This document shows positions 1 to 11,476 of a stretch of 64,000 nt of DNA, in pieces. Under the pieces are notes generated by a model. The model ran no database searches and was not told the origin of the DNA. It worked only from the letters and a program-made list of their open reading frames with translations. The DNA lies in the NCBI GenBank assembly GCA_905221605.1, contig CAJNDS010002353.1:64857-128856 (forward strand), read 5' to 3'. This DNA comes from Symbiodinium natans (taxonomy: Eukaryota > Sar > Dinophyceae > Suessiales > Symbiodiniaceae). A program made the position numbers and the translations under genes. Position 1 is the first letter of the stretch, and every line of letters starts with the position of its first letter.

Positions 1-117
1 GCGGAGGTCGCGGACTGCCTCCCTAATCCCTGCAATTTTTTTCGATACACACACATGTATACAAATAAATGGATCTTTATTAGTAAGATATATATGTACA
101 TTCCTGGCCCGCTGCAG

Positions 118-1812
118 GTTGAGGATCCGAATCAGCAGCTCAAGAATGACGTTGACAAAAAAATCAAAGCGTGCCTTGCCATGCATGTGTCTCTGCAGTG
201 TGTGTCTGTGCGCGCGTCCTTCCCCGACATATTTACGTGGTTGTGTGCGTGCATGATCATGATCGCGAGGCTGAAGAGGCTGCAAAAGAAGGCGCGGGAG
301 GCCGCCGCGTCTTTGGCTCCAGTGAAAGACGAACAGGCGCGACTAGCAGCATGCATGTCATGGGGGGTCTCTGTCCGTTGCAGCCAAGTTTGTCAATATG
401 TGCTTTCTGCAGGTTAAACACAAGAAGATGAAAAAGGCAGCCACCGACCTCGGCCAGCTTCTTGAGGAGTACCTGCCTCAGTCACCCATGCAGTTACCCT
501 AAACCCTAAAACTCTAAACCCTATAAACCCTAAACCCTAAACCCTGGATTAATTAGGCTGTATACGGATTCGTCTTTACAATATATCGATCAATCGACAG
601 TATGGATCCATTGTGCTTGTATCGATCGCTGCAGGTATGACAGTCTGCTATCCGATGGCAAGACGCAACAGGTTTCAAATCAGCTGGAGGAAAGCAAACT
701 GTATTTGGAGGCATGCATGTGACGTGTGCATATCTCGATCTGCATATCTGGGCTGCATTATAAAGTTTAAAGCCGCCCGTTTAAAGCCTAGTCATGAGCA
801 CGTTATATAAGCCTATAAACCCCACGTGTGCATGACGGAGCGCATGGCAGGCCCTAGAAGACTCTGTCGAGAACGCGGCAGCTGTGGTCAGATCCCAGAA
901 AGCCCGCCGTGGTCCCAGCATGCATGCTCGTTTGCATGGTTCCTATATATAACCCTACCTGGACCCCCAAGTAAAAAGAAAGCCCAAAACCCTTAAAGAG
1001 GCTATCATTTACATATGTTGGGGTTGGCTATGAACCCTATATATCAACCCCAAACCCTATAAACCCTACAAACCCAAAAGGGTTGCTAGAGGGATATATA
1101 TAGTGTGTACATGTGCAGGCCTAGGTTTGGGCTATTATAATTCCTTTAGCTCAGGTGAGAAGCGAAAGCAAAAGGAAAAGGAAAAGGAAACTGCCACGGC
1201 CGAGCCGGCGGACAAGCAGCCAGACTGGACGAACGAAGCATGGGAAGAGTATCTGAAAACCTGATCGAGCCGCGCGAATGATTTTACAATCATGGGTTAT
1301 ATGCATGCGTGCACAGACACAAGCACTGCAGGCAATTCTGAAACGCACCTAACCCCAGAAAGCTAGTCCGTGCAAACCCTACAACAATTCTATGAGGCGC
1401 GGGGTTTTGTGGGGTTTGACTAATAGGGTTTAGGGTTTAGGGTTTAGGGTTTAGGGTTTAGGGCATGCGTATTGTAGCACTTAATTTATACCAAAGAGAC
1501 GACCACAGCTCATGGCTGAGGCCGGCAGTGCACATGTGTCTTAGGGCATGCGTGCAGAGATTGGGCCCGATGCAGCACCTATAGCTGCGCCGGAAGCGTG
1601 GCATGAATCATTTCACCTCTGGTAGACCATGTGCGTCCATGGCCCACGGGTGCGATTGTGCCAAGCGGAAAATTTCTCAGGCCGTACATGCGTGGCACGC
1701 ACGCATGCAGCATATATGTTCATCCGCGTGCGCAGGTGCAGCAGATTCTGGCCAGCAGGGTGCCGTCACTAAGCTCGTGCAGAGCTTCCTGGACATGCTC
1801 CTGAAGGGGGAG
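118..1812 (+). CDS. N-terminal coiled-coil exons of the first gene
   Basis: Nine exons encode charged helical sequence rich in K, E, Q and A, for example KKAREAAASLAPVKDEQ and TQQVSNQLEESKLYLEALED. This suggests a coiled coil. Phases fit at the junctions 480/635 (CA+G), 710/851, 917/1155 (A+GT), 1262/1332 (GA donor) and 1361/1558. Donors at 349, 711 and 918 are all GCATGCATG, a repeated palindrome at the 5' splice site. The exon starting at 1558 cannot be joined cleanly to 1736: reading through meets TAG at 1623-1625, so either a small exon is missing or the copy is broken. No function can be assigned to this part. Confidence 0.65.
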
Positions 1813-3310
1813 GCCTTATAATATATATGGACACACACGCAAGTGCAAATTAACATGTGTATATATATATATATATGCTAGGGTTTAATATAGGGTTTAG
1901 GGTTTAGGGTTTAGGGTTTTAGGGTTTTAGGGTTTTAGGGTTTTAGGGTTTATAGGGTTCAAAGGGTTTAGGGTTTGAGGATTATAGGGTTTAGGGTTTA
2001 TCGCTGCAGGCATCTATGACGCGGCTGGCAAAGACCTTGGCGGCCATCAAAGAGCTTCCCCATTATTTGGTTCCGTGCTCTATCTGATATTTATTCCCAT
2101 GCATGCGCTGTGCCGTGTGAGTCCATGCAAGTACGCGAGCTTGTGTATACATGCGGGTGCCTGTGGCGGGCCCTGGCAAGGAATGATATTCTGAGATTAG
2201 CCGACCGATTCGAAACCAAGCAGGGCTGGGGCTTGGAGCGAGAGTTCGCTGCGTGGAGTTTGACATTAAGCTGGCGGTCTTGCCTGCCCGAGCCGTACGA
2301 GTTGCCTGATCGCATGTCATGCTGGTCACGCACCCACTTGCAAGTCAGATTGGCGAGTTTTCGTAATATCGAACTTGCAAGCTTAAAGGCTGCAGGTGCC
2401 GCGAGCAGGGCACTCAGAATACATTGCAGCTAACAACCCGCCATGCCACTATTTTTTTTCGTCAGGTGCCCTTGCCTCCTGGGTCTAGACAGAAGACTGT
2501 GCGGATCGGCGTCCTGTTGCCGCATGAGATCTTTGCGCAGCTGTACACGTACGGCAACCATGAACTTTTCCACAGCCTCTTGAGCGGCACCCCTGACGTG
2601 TCTTGCATGTATTAGAATTTGACCATTGAATGGGTTTTTGCCGGGTTCTGCCGGGTTTTGCCGGGTTTTGTTTTTACCTCGTTTTTGTTATCTGGAGGGG
2701 AGGCCGGGGGGTGGAGGGGCTGGAGGGGCTGGAGGGGCTGGAGGGGCTGGAGGGGCTAAGGGCTGGAAGGGAGGGCTGGAGGGGTGCAGACCTGGAGGGC
2801 TGGGGCTGGAAGGGGGGTGCAAAATCGAGCAAATTCACGGGCTGGAGGGGGCTGCAGGGCTTGGGGGCTAGAGGGGGCAGGGGCTGGAGGGCTGGAGGGG
2901 GGGCTTGGGCTGGAGAGGCTGGAGGGACTTGGAGCTTCCCGGTTTGGACCTCCCAAACCGGGTGCAGGCTGAAAGGGGCTGCAGCTTGAATCCTTTTGGT
3001 TCCTTGCATTGCGATTGTGAACTGCAGGATTATTGTACGAGCTACTCGTAATGAATCACATACCATTACTATTTATCCTGGCCTTGAGGGTTTAGGGTTT
3101 ATAAGGTTTAGGGTTTATAAGGTTTAGGGTTTAGGGTTTAGGGTATACCATATATGGTATATGTATATATATATATATATATTATCTATATCTATAGGAG
3201 CTGAGACGCTTCTGGGCGAACAATGGCGATCTATCGGACCAAGTCAAAGAAGCGTTCGGTTCGGACGTATCTCAACTGCAAATATATCTATATATATATA
3301 TATATTTCTT

Positions 3311-3347
<37 letters not shown>

Positions 3348-5799
3348 CTTAGAAAACATATATTGCACGCATGCTGCTGAGAAGGTACTTTTGGCAAACA
3401 CGATCCCCTGGCGCCTCTACGGGGACGGCGCTGAAGTTTTCGGTGCCATGCTCATGCAGCCATGCATGCGTGCATGATCTAGATTGCATCGATGGATTAA
3501 TTTGACACGTGCAGGCAGCTCCAACTTCGAACTCCTAAGCCTCGTTTCGGTGGTGCCAGGGCGCACCAACACGTTGGACACACGAATTCCGCTTCTGCAC
3601 TTAAATTATATATATATAATATGCATTCATGCATGCATGCATCATGTGATTGAGGCTTCCGTTTTTGTACATGCATGCATTCCAAGGATAGCAATTCGAA
3701 GCACCACCACCTCCGGCGAGGACAGTCCGGTACAATCGATCATGCGCATGCATGTATATGCAGCCTATGCAGCTATATATATATATATATATAGTGCGTT
3801 ATATTTTCGCCTTGCAGGACTGCCGCAAATTACTTTTGGAGATTATCGCATGGTCATTTCGATGTTTAGGCGCCGTGCGGTGCAATGACATGCATGTACG
3901 ATTTTATATCCATGCAGTCGAATGCACATGCACTCATGTGTACCGAAGCACGCTTGCTGAGGAGATGGCCGCTGGCCTCAGACAGATCCTTTCGGATCTC
4001 CGTGGCCCAAAGGTTCTGTCAGGTCGTTAAATGCTGGCAAGAAGCTCGCCGGACCCTGGCGTGCGGTGTTCGGTGGATTACAGGGCGACCAGGACTTCCT
4101 ACACAAGATTCTGAACTTCAAAAGAATCTCCGCGCGTATATGTGTGTGCATGCATGCTACTAGTGATTGAAACCCTACAAACCCTAAACCCTAAACCTTA
4201 TAAACCCTAAACCCTATAAACCGTAAACTATAAACCCTCAACCCTAAACCCTATACCTTAAACCCTAAACCCTAAACCCTATAAACCCTATAAACCCTAT
4301 AAACCCTATATATAGTAAGATATACGCATGCATGCTGCTGAGGATCATGGCACTCCAAGCGTGTCGAATGCTGCCACTACTGTGAGGCGCATGCATGAAT
4401 ACAGACGGAGCGGCCAATTGTTATATATATATATATAGAGAATTTTAAATTTGTCGATTTCAATCTGCACGCATGCAGGCCACCCAGATCCTGAAACCAG
4501 GCGGCGACGCTCGCATGCTGTACACAGAGTACGGTCCAGATGCAGCGCACAGAGAGACGCGCCTTGCCACGTAGAAGTGCGCGGCTGACAAGTTCATGCG
4601 TGCGTGGGTGCATTCCCCTTGACACGTGCCAATGCCCTAGGGTGCTGCAGACCAGAGAAGACTGGGTGGCCGTGCATGGGCAGAATGTCATCACTGGCAT
4701 GGTTGGCTTCTCACCTCGGAGTTTTCTGTCCAAAGTTCATTAATACTTTATCCGAGCTCTTTCCATGTTTGTCTGTTTTCTGTAGTCGACTAGCATGCAT
4801 GTGCATCTTATGAGCCGAGCGCTGAAACAGGAATTTTCCCAGACATCCTGCATGTGCTGGATCTGCAGATCAGCCCAGACTGCATTACAAGCGCTCTCTT
4901 GGACTTCTCGGACAAGGGGGTTTTGGATGGCAGATCAAGGGACGCCCGCCTGGATGTCATCGCCCAGAAGTACTTCACTTGGTGTGCCTCCGAAGGATCA
5001 TTGGCTGTTCGTACTGCCTAGCATGCGAGCGCAATCCAGTCGATTTCACACGCATGCATGGATGCAAATGTGCAGGAGTCACTGTCAAAGCGAGCCCCAA
5101 GCTGTTCCTTATCAAAACGATGCTGGCAGATGGACCTGGGACCTACCCAAGGGTGTCCCAGAAGTTCTTGAAAGGTGCTGCTTCGAGATTCGTGATTTAC
5201 TTTTTGATGGAGTTCTCTCGCGAGATGCACCGGAAGACTGGTGACCGCCTCGATGCCTGCCGAGCCCATCTCTTTTCCGCTTTGGCCTCGCTGCTGACAT
5301 TGTTTGCTGAGCATGGGAAGCCTGCCTGAAAAAGCATGCATGCATGCATGCAAAACACGTTCTGCAGCACACATATACAATACCTGGTTTCGGATTTGGG
5401 CTGTAGGGTTTTTGGCTGTATGGGGTATAATGCTTCCTAGCCTCCACTGTGTGACATGCCCATGCAATAAGATCTATAGGCGCTACTTCAATGTCGATGC
5501 CTGCAGCGACGACCATCCGGAACTTCTCGCACAGCATGCGTACTTGTCCTATCGGTTCCACTACAACCAGATGGTCCAGTGGGCACTGCGCCAGAACCTC
5601 CTCAGATACCAGCTCAGACCAAAAATTCACATACTGGAACATGTGCAGCCCGCCTTGCGATGAAGATCATCCGTGCATGCATGCTTGATAATATATATAT
5701 ATACTATATATATGTATAAGTATATATATATATATATGTATGTATTTATAGATATATACGTGCATATAAATATAAATATAAATATAAATATAAATATTA

Positions 5800-5831
<32 letters not shown>

Positions 5832-6195
5832 TATATATATATATTGTTGAAAAAGTAGCAGATCGATTTATATAGGCTCACACACATGCGTGTCCTATTT
5901 GTTTTCTTCTTTCACTATAAGGATCCTGGACTTTATCCCGGACATTGGCAACCCAAGATACTACAGCTGCTTCCTGGACGAGGATCTGATAGCCAAAATG
6001 AAGTACCTAGCCTGCAATTGAGTGGCCTGGATACATGCATACATACGTGCGTGCAGCCCTGTCCATCCACCCACATGTGCAAGGAAGATCGTTGAACACA
6101 CTCACCCGAAGACAATGAGTGTGCGAGCTCTGGAGCATTATGCTGTCATGGCGGCTATGCGATGGACAGGAGGCTTCTCCAACCCGCGCGCGTGA
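118..6195 (+). CDS. Multi-exon dinoflagellate-specific repeated-family protein (possibly transposase-derived), 5' end outside window
   Basis: Exons placed by eye: 118-168, 277-348, 413-480, 635-710, 851-917, 1155-1262, 1332-1361, from 1558, 1736-1812, 2010-2069, 2466-2597, 3198-3266, 3382-3442, 3515-3583, 3795-3874, 3962 to about 4018, about 4021-4135, 4343-4386, 4479-4558, 4641-4705, 4831-4995, 5076-5323, 5472-5647, 5922-6009, 6088-6195 with TGA at 6193-6195. Donors are GC, GT or GA; acceptors are AG, usually within TGCAG. Almost every junction keeps phase. The C-terminal half matches, from memory, a very abundant Symbiodinium family with landmarks WRLYGDGAE, GLQGDQ, a CCHYC cluster, FPDILHVLDLQ and NPRYYSCFLDED. 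Distant similarity of those landmarks to CACTA/Plavaka-type DDE transposases is inference only. Two breaks remain: an in-frame TAG at 1623-1625 if exon 8 is extended, and a one-base frame change near 4013-4025. It may therefore be a decaying copy. Confidence 0.8.
2010..4386 (+). CDS. Central exons of the first gene with conserved family core
   Basis: Exon 2466-2597 reads as a compact domain beginning VPLPPGSRQKTVRIGVLLPH. Exons 3382-3442, 3515-3583 and 3795-3874 join in phase into WRLYGDGAEVFGSSNFELLS and then DTLRYIFALQDCRKLLLE. Exon 4021-4135 carries GPWRAVFGGLQGDQDFLHK, and exon 4343-4386 carries a cysteine/histidine cluster, VECCHYCE, plausibly a metal site. This order of landmarks is the one I recall for the large Symbiodinium family. 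The reading frame changes by one base between the VLSG and NAGKK segments (about 4013-4025); a 25-40 nt intron seems too short, so an indel or a missed exon is likelier. Confidence 0.7.
4479..6195 (+). CDS. C-terminal exons of the first gene
   Basis: Seven exons join in phase: 4479-4558 to 4641-4705 (AC+G), 4705 to 4831 (G+GA), 4995 to 5076 (GA donor), 5323 to 5472, 5647 to 5922 (CA+G) and 6009 to 6088. They read through GMVGIFPDILHVLDLQIS, a long helical exon 5076-5323, LLRYQLRPKIHILEHVQ, NPRYYSCFLDEDLIAKM and finally MSVRALEHYAVMAAMRW before TGA at 6193-6195. The end matches the place where the recalled family ends (a basic/aromatic tail with RW), which supports the stop. No polyadenylation signal is evident. 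Confidence 0.8.
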
Positions 6196-9100
6196 AAAAT
6201 GAAGATGGCCGCACTCACATGCATGCATGCCCTATATAAACCGGAACCCTCAACCGCATAGTATTTGAAGTTTCCCGCTTCGCACGCATATATAAGTTAA
6301 TTGAGCATGCGTGTTTTCCCCGTTTTGTAAACGTGTTGTATAGCTAAAGAAGAACCTAAACGAACTATACGGTCGACCTACATAAAGGCCGACCTATACG
6401 TACACCCGGCCTGTGCTGGTAGAAACCTCATCCACCGAAAGGACACGCGGCCGAAAAGCCCTAAACCCCAAACCCTGAACCCTAAACCCTAAACACCTAA
6501 ACCCTAAACCCTAAACCCCTAAACCCTTAAACCCTAAACCCCCGCAAAACACTCTTACCCTTCTACACCCCTCTCAGGCCACGGATGCCACGTAAAACCC
6601 CGCAAAAATCTCCTAAACACCGTGACCCTCATCTTGGGGTAGTCTCATGGTCCCTTAGTATGGGCCCTTAAACGGGTACCACTTATATACCCCTAAACCC
6701 TAAACCCCAAACCCCAAACCCCAAACCCTAAACCCTAAACCCTTATAAACCCCAAACCCTGACCCTAAACCCTGAATTCGGGCCCATACAGCAGAACCCT
6801 TTAAAGGAGGTTAGGGACCTTATTGAAGGGCCCATGAAACTACCCTCAGACCTCAGCCGGCTCGCGGAGCTTAGGGTTTAGGGTTTAGGGTTTAGGGTTT
6901 AGGGTTTAGGGTTTAGGGTTTAGGGTTTAGGGTTTAGGGTTTAGGGTTTAGGGTTTAGGGTTTAGGGTTTAGGGCTTAGGGCTTAGGGCTTAGGGCTTAG
7001 GGTTTAGGGTTTGGGGTTTAGAGCTGAAGCCCACGCCGTCGTCCCGTTCGCTGTGCAGGACACCTGCACGCTCGGATTCGTTCTTTGGCGCGTGGGGGGT
7101 TTGGGGTTTAGGGGTTGAGAGCTTAGGGGATGTAGGGTTGAGGGTTCTACTGCTTCGGGCTTGGTAGGATTTAAGATTCAGGGTTTAGGGTTGAGGGGAA
7201 TGCGCTGCAGCATCCATATGCATCTGGTGAATCGTTTGTGTGACCTCACTTAAACCCAGGATATCGCGTCTCATATGAAACTATCAGGGCAAACCAACAC
7301 TTCCATCGAACGCACTCCGCATTCGCACAACCCCTAAACCCTCAACCCTGAACCCTAAACCCTAAACCCTAAGCCCTCATGTTCACGTCTGAGACCAAAA
7401 GGTGGCCTCATAGTCAGAAATCTGAGCTTGTTTAGGGTTTAGGGTATAGGGTATAGGGTTTAGGGTTTAGGGTTTAGGGTTTAGGGTTGAGAGGTGACGG
7501 CTTCAGGGGCAGAGGGTATTTAGGGTCATCTTTTGGGATCGGGGCCCTTGTCCGACCTTCCGGACCCAACCTGGACTTTGAGAGCCCAAAGCCGAAACCC
7601 TAAACCCTGAACCCTAAACCCTAAATCCTAAACCCTAAATCCTAGACCCCAAGCCCTAAACCCTAAGCCCGACACACAAAACCCTGTACACCCCATTCAC
7701 CACCAACCCACAGAAACCCGAACTCCCTAGGGTTGATTAGGCTTGGTGGGACACTGGGGTTAATATGGGTGTTTACGATAAAGAAGTGACCCCTGATATA
7801 GTCCCCAAATAGTAGGATTCCCAAACAAAAAAGGACCCTGATACAGGAATACAGGTATCCCTAATTTCGGAAACCCCCCATATTCAAGGCTTCTGGAAGG
7901 GGGCAGGGTTCATAGTAGGTTCGGGGCTTAGGGTTTGGTGCTTTACTTGGGCTGCGTACAGGTGAGCAGGGTTTAGGGTTAGGGTTTAGGGTTTAGGGTT
8001 TAGGGTTTAGGGTTTAGGGTTTAGGGTGTGAGAGGGCTTGGGGTTTCAAGTTTAGCCCCTGCCTCGTCTGTCCGCAGCCATGGTGTGATGGGCACGGCGT
8101 CACATGCATCCGGATGCGGGAAAGCCTTCGAAATACCCGACAGATCCCTATGTGGCTCAGGGTTTTTAGGCGACGTCCTAGGGCCATCCCAATAAACCCT
8201 GGCCCTAAGCCCGAAGCCCTAAACCCTAAGCCCTAAGCCCCAAACCGTTGAGCCTAACCCTAACCCCGTTTTTCCAAGGTTGAGAGTCAGGGCAGTGTGG
8301 GGTTTCCGGAATTTAGGGTTTAGGGATTTCAGGGGGTTGAAGGGTCAGGGTTTCAGGGTTTATGGTTTATGAGGTCTGAAGGTGAAGTTGAGACGGGGGT
8401 AAAGTTTAGGGTTTAGGGTTTAGGGTTTCGCGTTTAGGGTTTAGGGTTTAGGGTTTAGGGTCTTTGAGGCTTGGGGTCTGGGTGCTGGGGGGTCTGCGGG
8501 ACTTAGGTTTCTGGCCGCAACAAGGCTTACCTGGGACTCTATTTACCTACAGTTTCGGAGTAACTAGAAACCCCAAACCCTAAACCGTTTAAGAGTAGGT
8601 ACAACCCATGAAGCTGTGGGTAAGAAGAGAGTTCTAGGTAGAGCTGGGGAACTCGGATGGCGCGTCAAACCCTCTGAAAAAAAGGGTTTAGGGTTTAGGG
8701 TCTAGGGTTTAGGGTCTAGGGTTTAGGGAAAAGGGCATTCCTGAATATGGTCCTCTTAAACCCAATCGGGGAAAATATGAAATGTGCCAAGGGCCTACCT
8801 ACAAACTCTGCTTTTAAGCACTAAACCCTAAACCCGAAAACCCTCAACCTTTTTCAACCCTAAACCCCAAACCCTAAACCTGTTGTACCCTGGCCTACCT
8901 AGGTAATCTCCGCTACCCAAAGAGCCCAATGTCCCTTAATTAGGGAATATTGCTTAATTATATAGGGTTCCTTAATATGGCTTAGGGCCTTTTTCTTAAT
9001 TAAGGGGAACCCTAAACCCTAAACTCTGAACCCAAAACCCAAAACCCCAAAACCGTAAAACCCAAAACCCTAAAACCCTAAACCCCTAAACCCCACAACC

Positions 9101-9282
9101 CTAAACCCCAAAACCCTAAGCCCCTAAACCCTAAAACCCCAAAACCCTAAACCCCAAAACCCTAAAGCCCTAAACGGGTAGAAGCCCCTAGCGACATCAA
9201 ACCCTAAAACCCTAAACCCCAAAACCCTAAAGCCCTCAACGGGTAGAAGCCCCTAGCGACATCAAACCCTAAAACCCTAAAC
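6196..9282. repeat. Telomere-like repeat desert
   Basis: No convincing exon is fixed here. The stretch alternates CCCTAAA and TTTAGGG arrays in both orientations with 50-250 bp of unique sequence. Largest arrays: 6872-7020 (TTTAGGG, including a CTTAGGG sub-block) and 7970-8030. A hairpin element lies near 8915-9008. Around 9130-9290 a unit containing CGGGTAGAAGCCCCTAGCG is duplicated in tandem. Short coding-like snippets occur at 8080-8160 (plus) and 7030-7095 (minus) but no phase-consistent chain was found. Confidence 0.7.
8915..9008. mobile_element. Short inverted-repeat element, family AAAGAGCCCAATA
   Basis: Begins ACCCAAAGAGCCCAATGTCC and has the TTAATTAGGGAATATTGCTTAA core, but the matching right end is degraded. 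Related copies: 25840-25949, 36376-36760, 53835-53948, 61727-61836. Confidence 0.6.
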
Positions 9283-11263
9283 CGCTTGCTTGGACAAAGC
9301 GCGGAATCGAGCTTCGGGCTGATCCCCGCCGCGCGTCGTAGGGTTTGGGGTTTGGGGTTTGGGGTTTGGGGTTTGGGGTTTGGGGTTTGGGGTTTAGGGT
9401 TTAGGGTTTGGGGTTTAGGGTTTAGGGTTTGAGGGTTTGAGGATTTGAGGATTTGAGGATCTGAGGATCTGAGGGTTTAACTGGGAGGGCTCGTGGGGCT
9501 TTCTGAGGTATCGTAGAAACCCCGAACCGGTGAACCCTATAAAGGCCCAAAAAGGCTAGCGGAACCCCCAAGCCCGACAAAGCCCACGGAAAAAAAAAAT
9601 TGGCAGAATATCATAAAGCTCAACAACTCTCCACACCTAAACTCTACTTTCCTAACCCTACATCCCTAAACCCTAAACCCTAAACCCGAAACCCGGGTAA
9701 GCCTCCCAAAACCAAAACCCGAAACCACAAGGCCTCCGGGAGGGTCACCCCAAGGGTCGAGGGCGCCGGGCGCTCTGAGTCCAGGAAGAAGAAGATCTCC
9801 AAGGAGGCCTCGGAAGATTTCAGTCTTAGGGGGGTTTTAGGGGTCTTTAGGCACTTTTTAGGGTTTTTATGGGGTTTGTAAGGTCTTGGGGTTTTTTGGG
9901 GGGGGTTTGTAGGGTAACTGGTTGTGAGGGGGACGCACATCTGGGCTTTAGGCTTCTGGGTTTGGGGCTTTACCATTGAGGCTCTTGGGGCGTTTGGGGG
10001 TCAAGGTTAAGCATTGGGATCCTGGCTGAGCAACTTACGATCCCTTTTTTGGGTATCCGAAGGGGCCGGCCACCTTAGAATAGTAACCCCAAAAAGGACC
10101 ACTCGGGGGCTCATGGGTACTTACAACCCCAAGCAAATATAAGCCTACTTATCACCCACTTAGAGGACATAGGGGGCGTAGAAGTGCAATTCTCCCTAAA
10201 CCCGAAACCGTAAACCCTGAACCTCCAAGTAGAGGCCCTAAACACCCCTAAGTCTTCTGAACCCTCAACCCTGCAGACCCTAAAACCCTGAAGCCTCCTA
10301 AGCCGCTTAAGCCCCTAAACCCTGAACCCTGAACCCTAAATCCTGAACCCTGAACCCTAAACCCTGAACCCTGAACCCTAAACCCTAAACCCTAAACCCT
10401 GAACCCTAAACCCCTCAACCCCTTAAACCCTAAACCCTAAACCCTAAACCCCTCAACCCCTCAACCCCTCAACCCCTCAACCCCTCAACCACTCAACCCC
10501 TCAACCCCTCAACCCCTCAACCCCTCAACCCCTCAACCCCTCAACCCTAAACCCACTGTTTTGCGGCGGCCAGCGCCTGCTGCAATCGGCTGAGGTCTTG
10601 CTGGTGCCGCTGGACTGTCTAGTCCCCGCGCTTCAGGGTTTCAGGGTTTAGGGTTTAAAGGGCTAGGGTTTAAAGGGCTAGGGTTTAGGGTTTAGGGTTT
10701 AGGGTTTAGGGTTTAGGGTTTAGGGTTTAAGGTTTAGGGTTTATGGTTTAGGGTTTCGGGCTAGGGTTTCAGGGTTTCTTCAGGTTGCAGGGCTTCAAGG
10801 GCTCGGAGACTTGGGCACTTCCCCAAAATAGGGGTACCACTTGTCTACCCCCAATAGAAGAGAACCTCCTTAAAGGGGCCCCCAATAAACTTAACCATTT
10901 TTTTCGGAAACCCCCATGTAGGGCTCAAAGATTAGTACGTTGGGGGCTTTAGTTTTAAACTCACCTTCCATCCAACCGGTGTAGGGTTTAGGGTCTAGGG
11001 TGTAGGGTTTAGGGTTCAGGGTTTAGGGTTAACCACCCAACCAAGAAATGGGCCCTTAGGTGTTTATAAGCATACTCCCCCCCCCCCCCCCAACTTTTTG
11101 ATTCAGGGGTAGGGGGGCTGGTCCAACTTGAGCAGAACCTGAAAACCCAAAGCCCTAAAACCTACACCTGAACCCGAAAAGGCCTCAGCTCGATCCTGAA
11201 TCACTGAATCACCTTTCCAGCCGGCACCAGCAAGTTGTGGGCCACGTCGGGCACATTGAAAAG
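9283..11263 (-). CDS. Partial minus-strand gene, three linked exons
   Basis: Exons 11218-11263, 10553-10614 and 9283-9318 join with consistent phase (GA donor with phase 1, then GT donors with phase 0). The first reads LFNVPDVAHNLLVPA, the second QRHQQDLSRLQQALAAAKQ and the third PEARFRALSKQA. The middle part is a likely short coiled coil. The VPDVAHNLL phrase recalls the region after copia proteases, but it is far too short to classify. Neither end of the gene is identified. It lies downstream of the stop of the large cysteine-rich gene, on the same strand, and interleaves with the plus-strand gene. Confidence 0.4.
9319..10552. repeat. Intron-like stretch with variant telomere-like arrays
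   Basis: Contains GGGTTTG repeats at 9340-9420, CCCTGAA/CCCTAAA at 10310-10440 and a homogeneous CCCCTCAA array at 10445-10545. The open frame at 9680-9976 on the minus strand is repeat-derived and is not called as a gene. Confidence 0.6.
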
Positions 11264-11476
11264 CTAAACGCTAATGGGTGTGGGGATCAACGGATTCATG
11301 GGTGGTATGGTTTGGGGGGAGGACCCCAAACTCCCACAATCCGCCGGGGATCGAATTCACAGATGCCTGCCGATCGCTGGGACCCTCTTGCTGCCCCGGA
11401 AACCACTACACCCATCCTACACCCTAAACCCTAAACCCTAAACCATATCCCTAAACCCTAAACCCGAAACCCTAAG

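Noticed and set aside
2626-3066. Glycine-rich and proline-rich ORFs on the two strands
   Set aside because: Produced by a GGCTGGAGG minisatellite in an intron of the first gene; open in several frames.
3150-5890. Tyrosine/isoleucine-rich ORFs
   Set aside because: Translations of TATATA tracts in introns.
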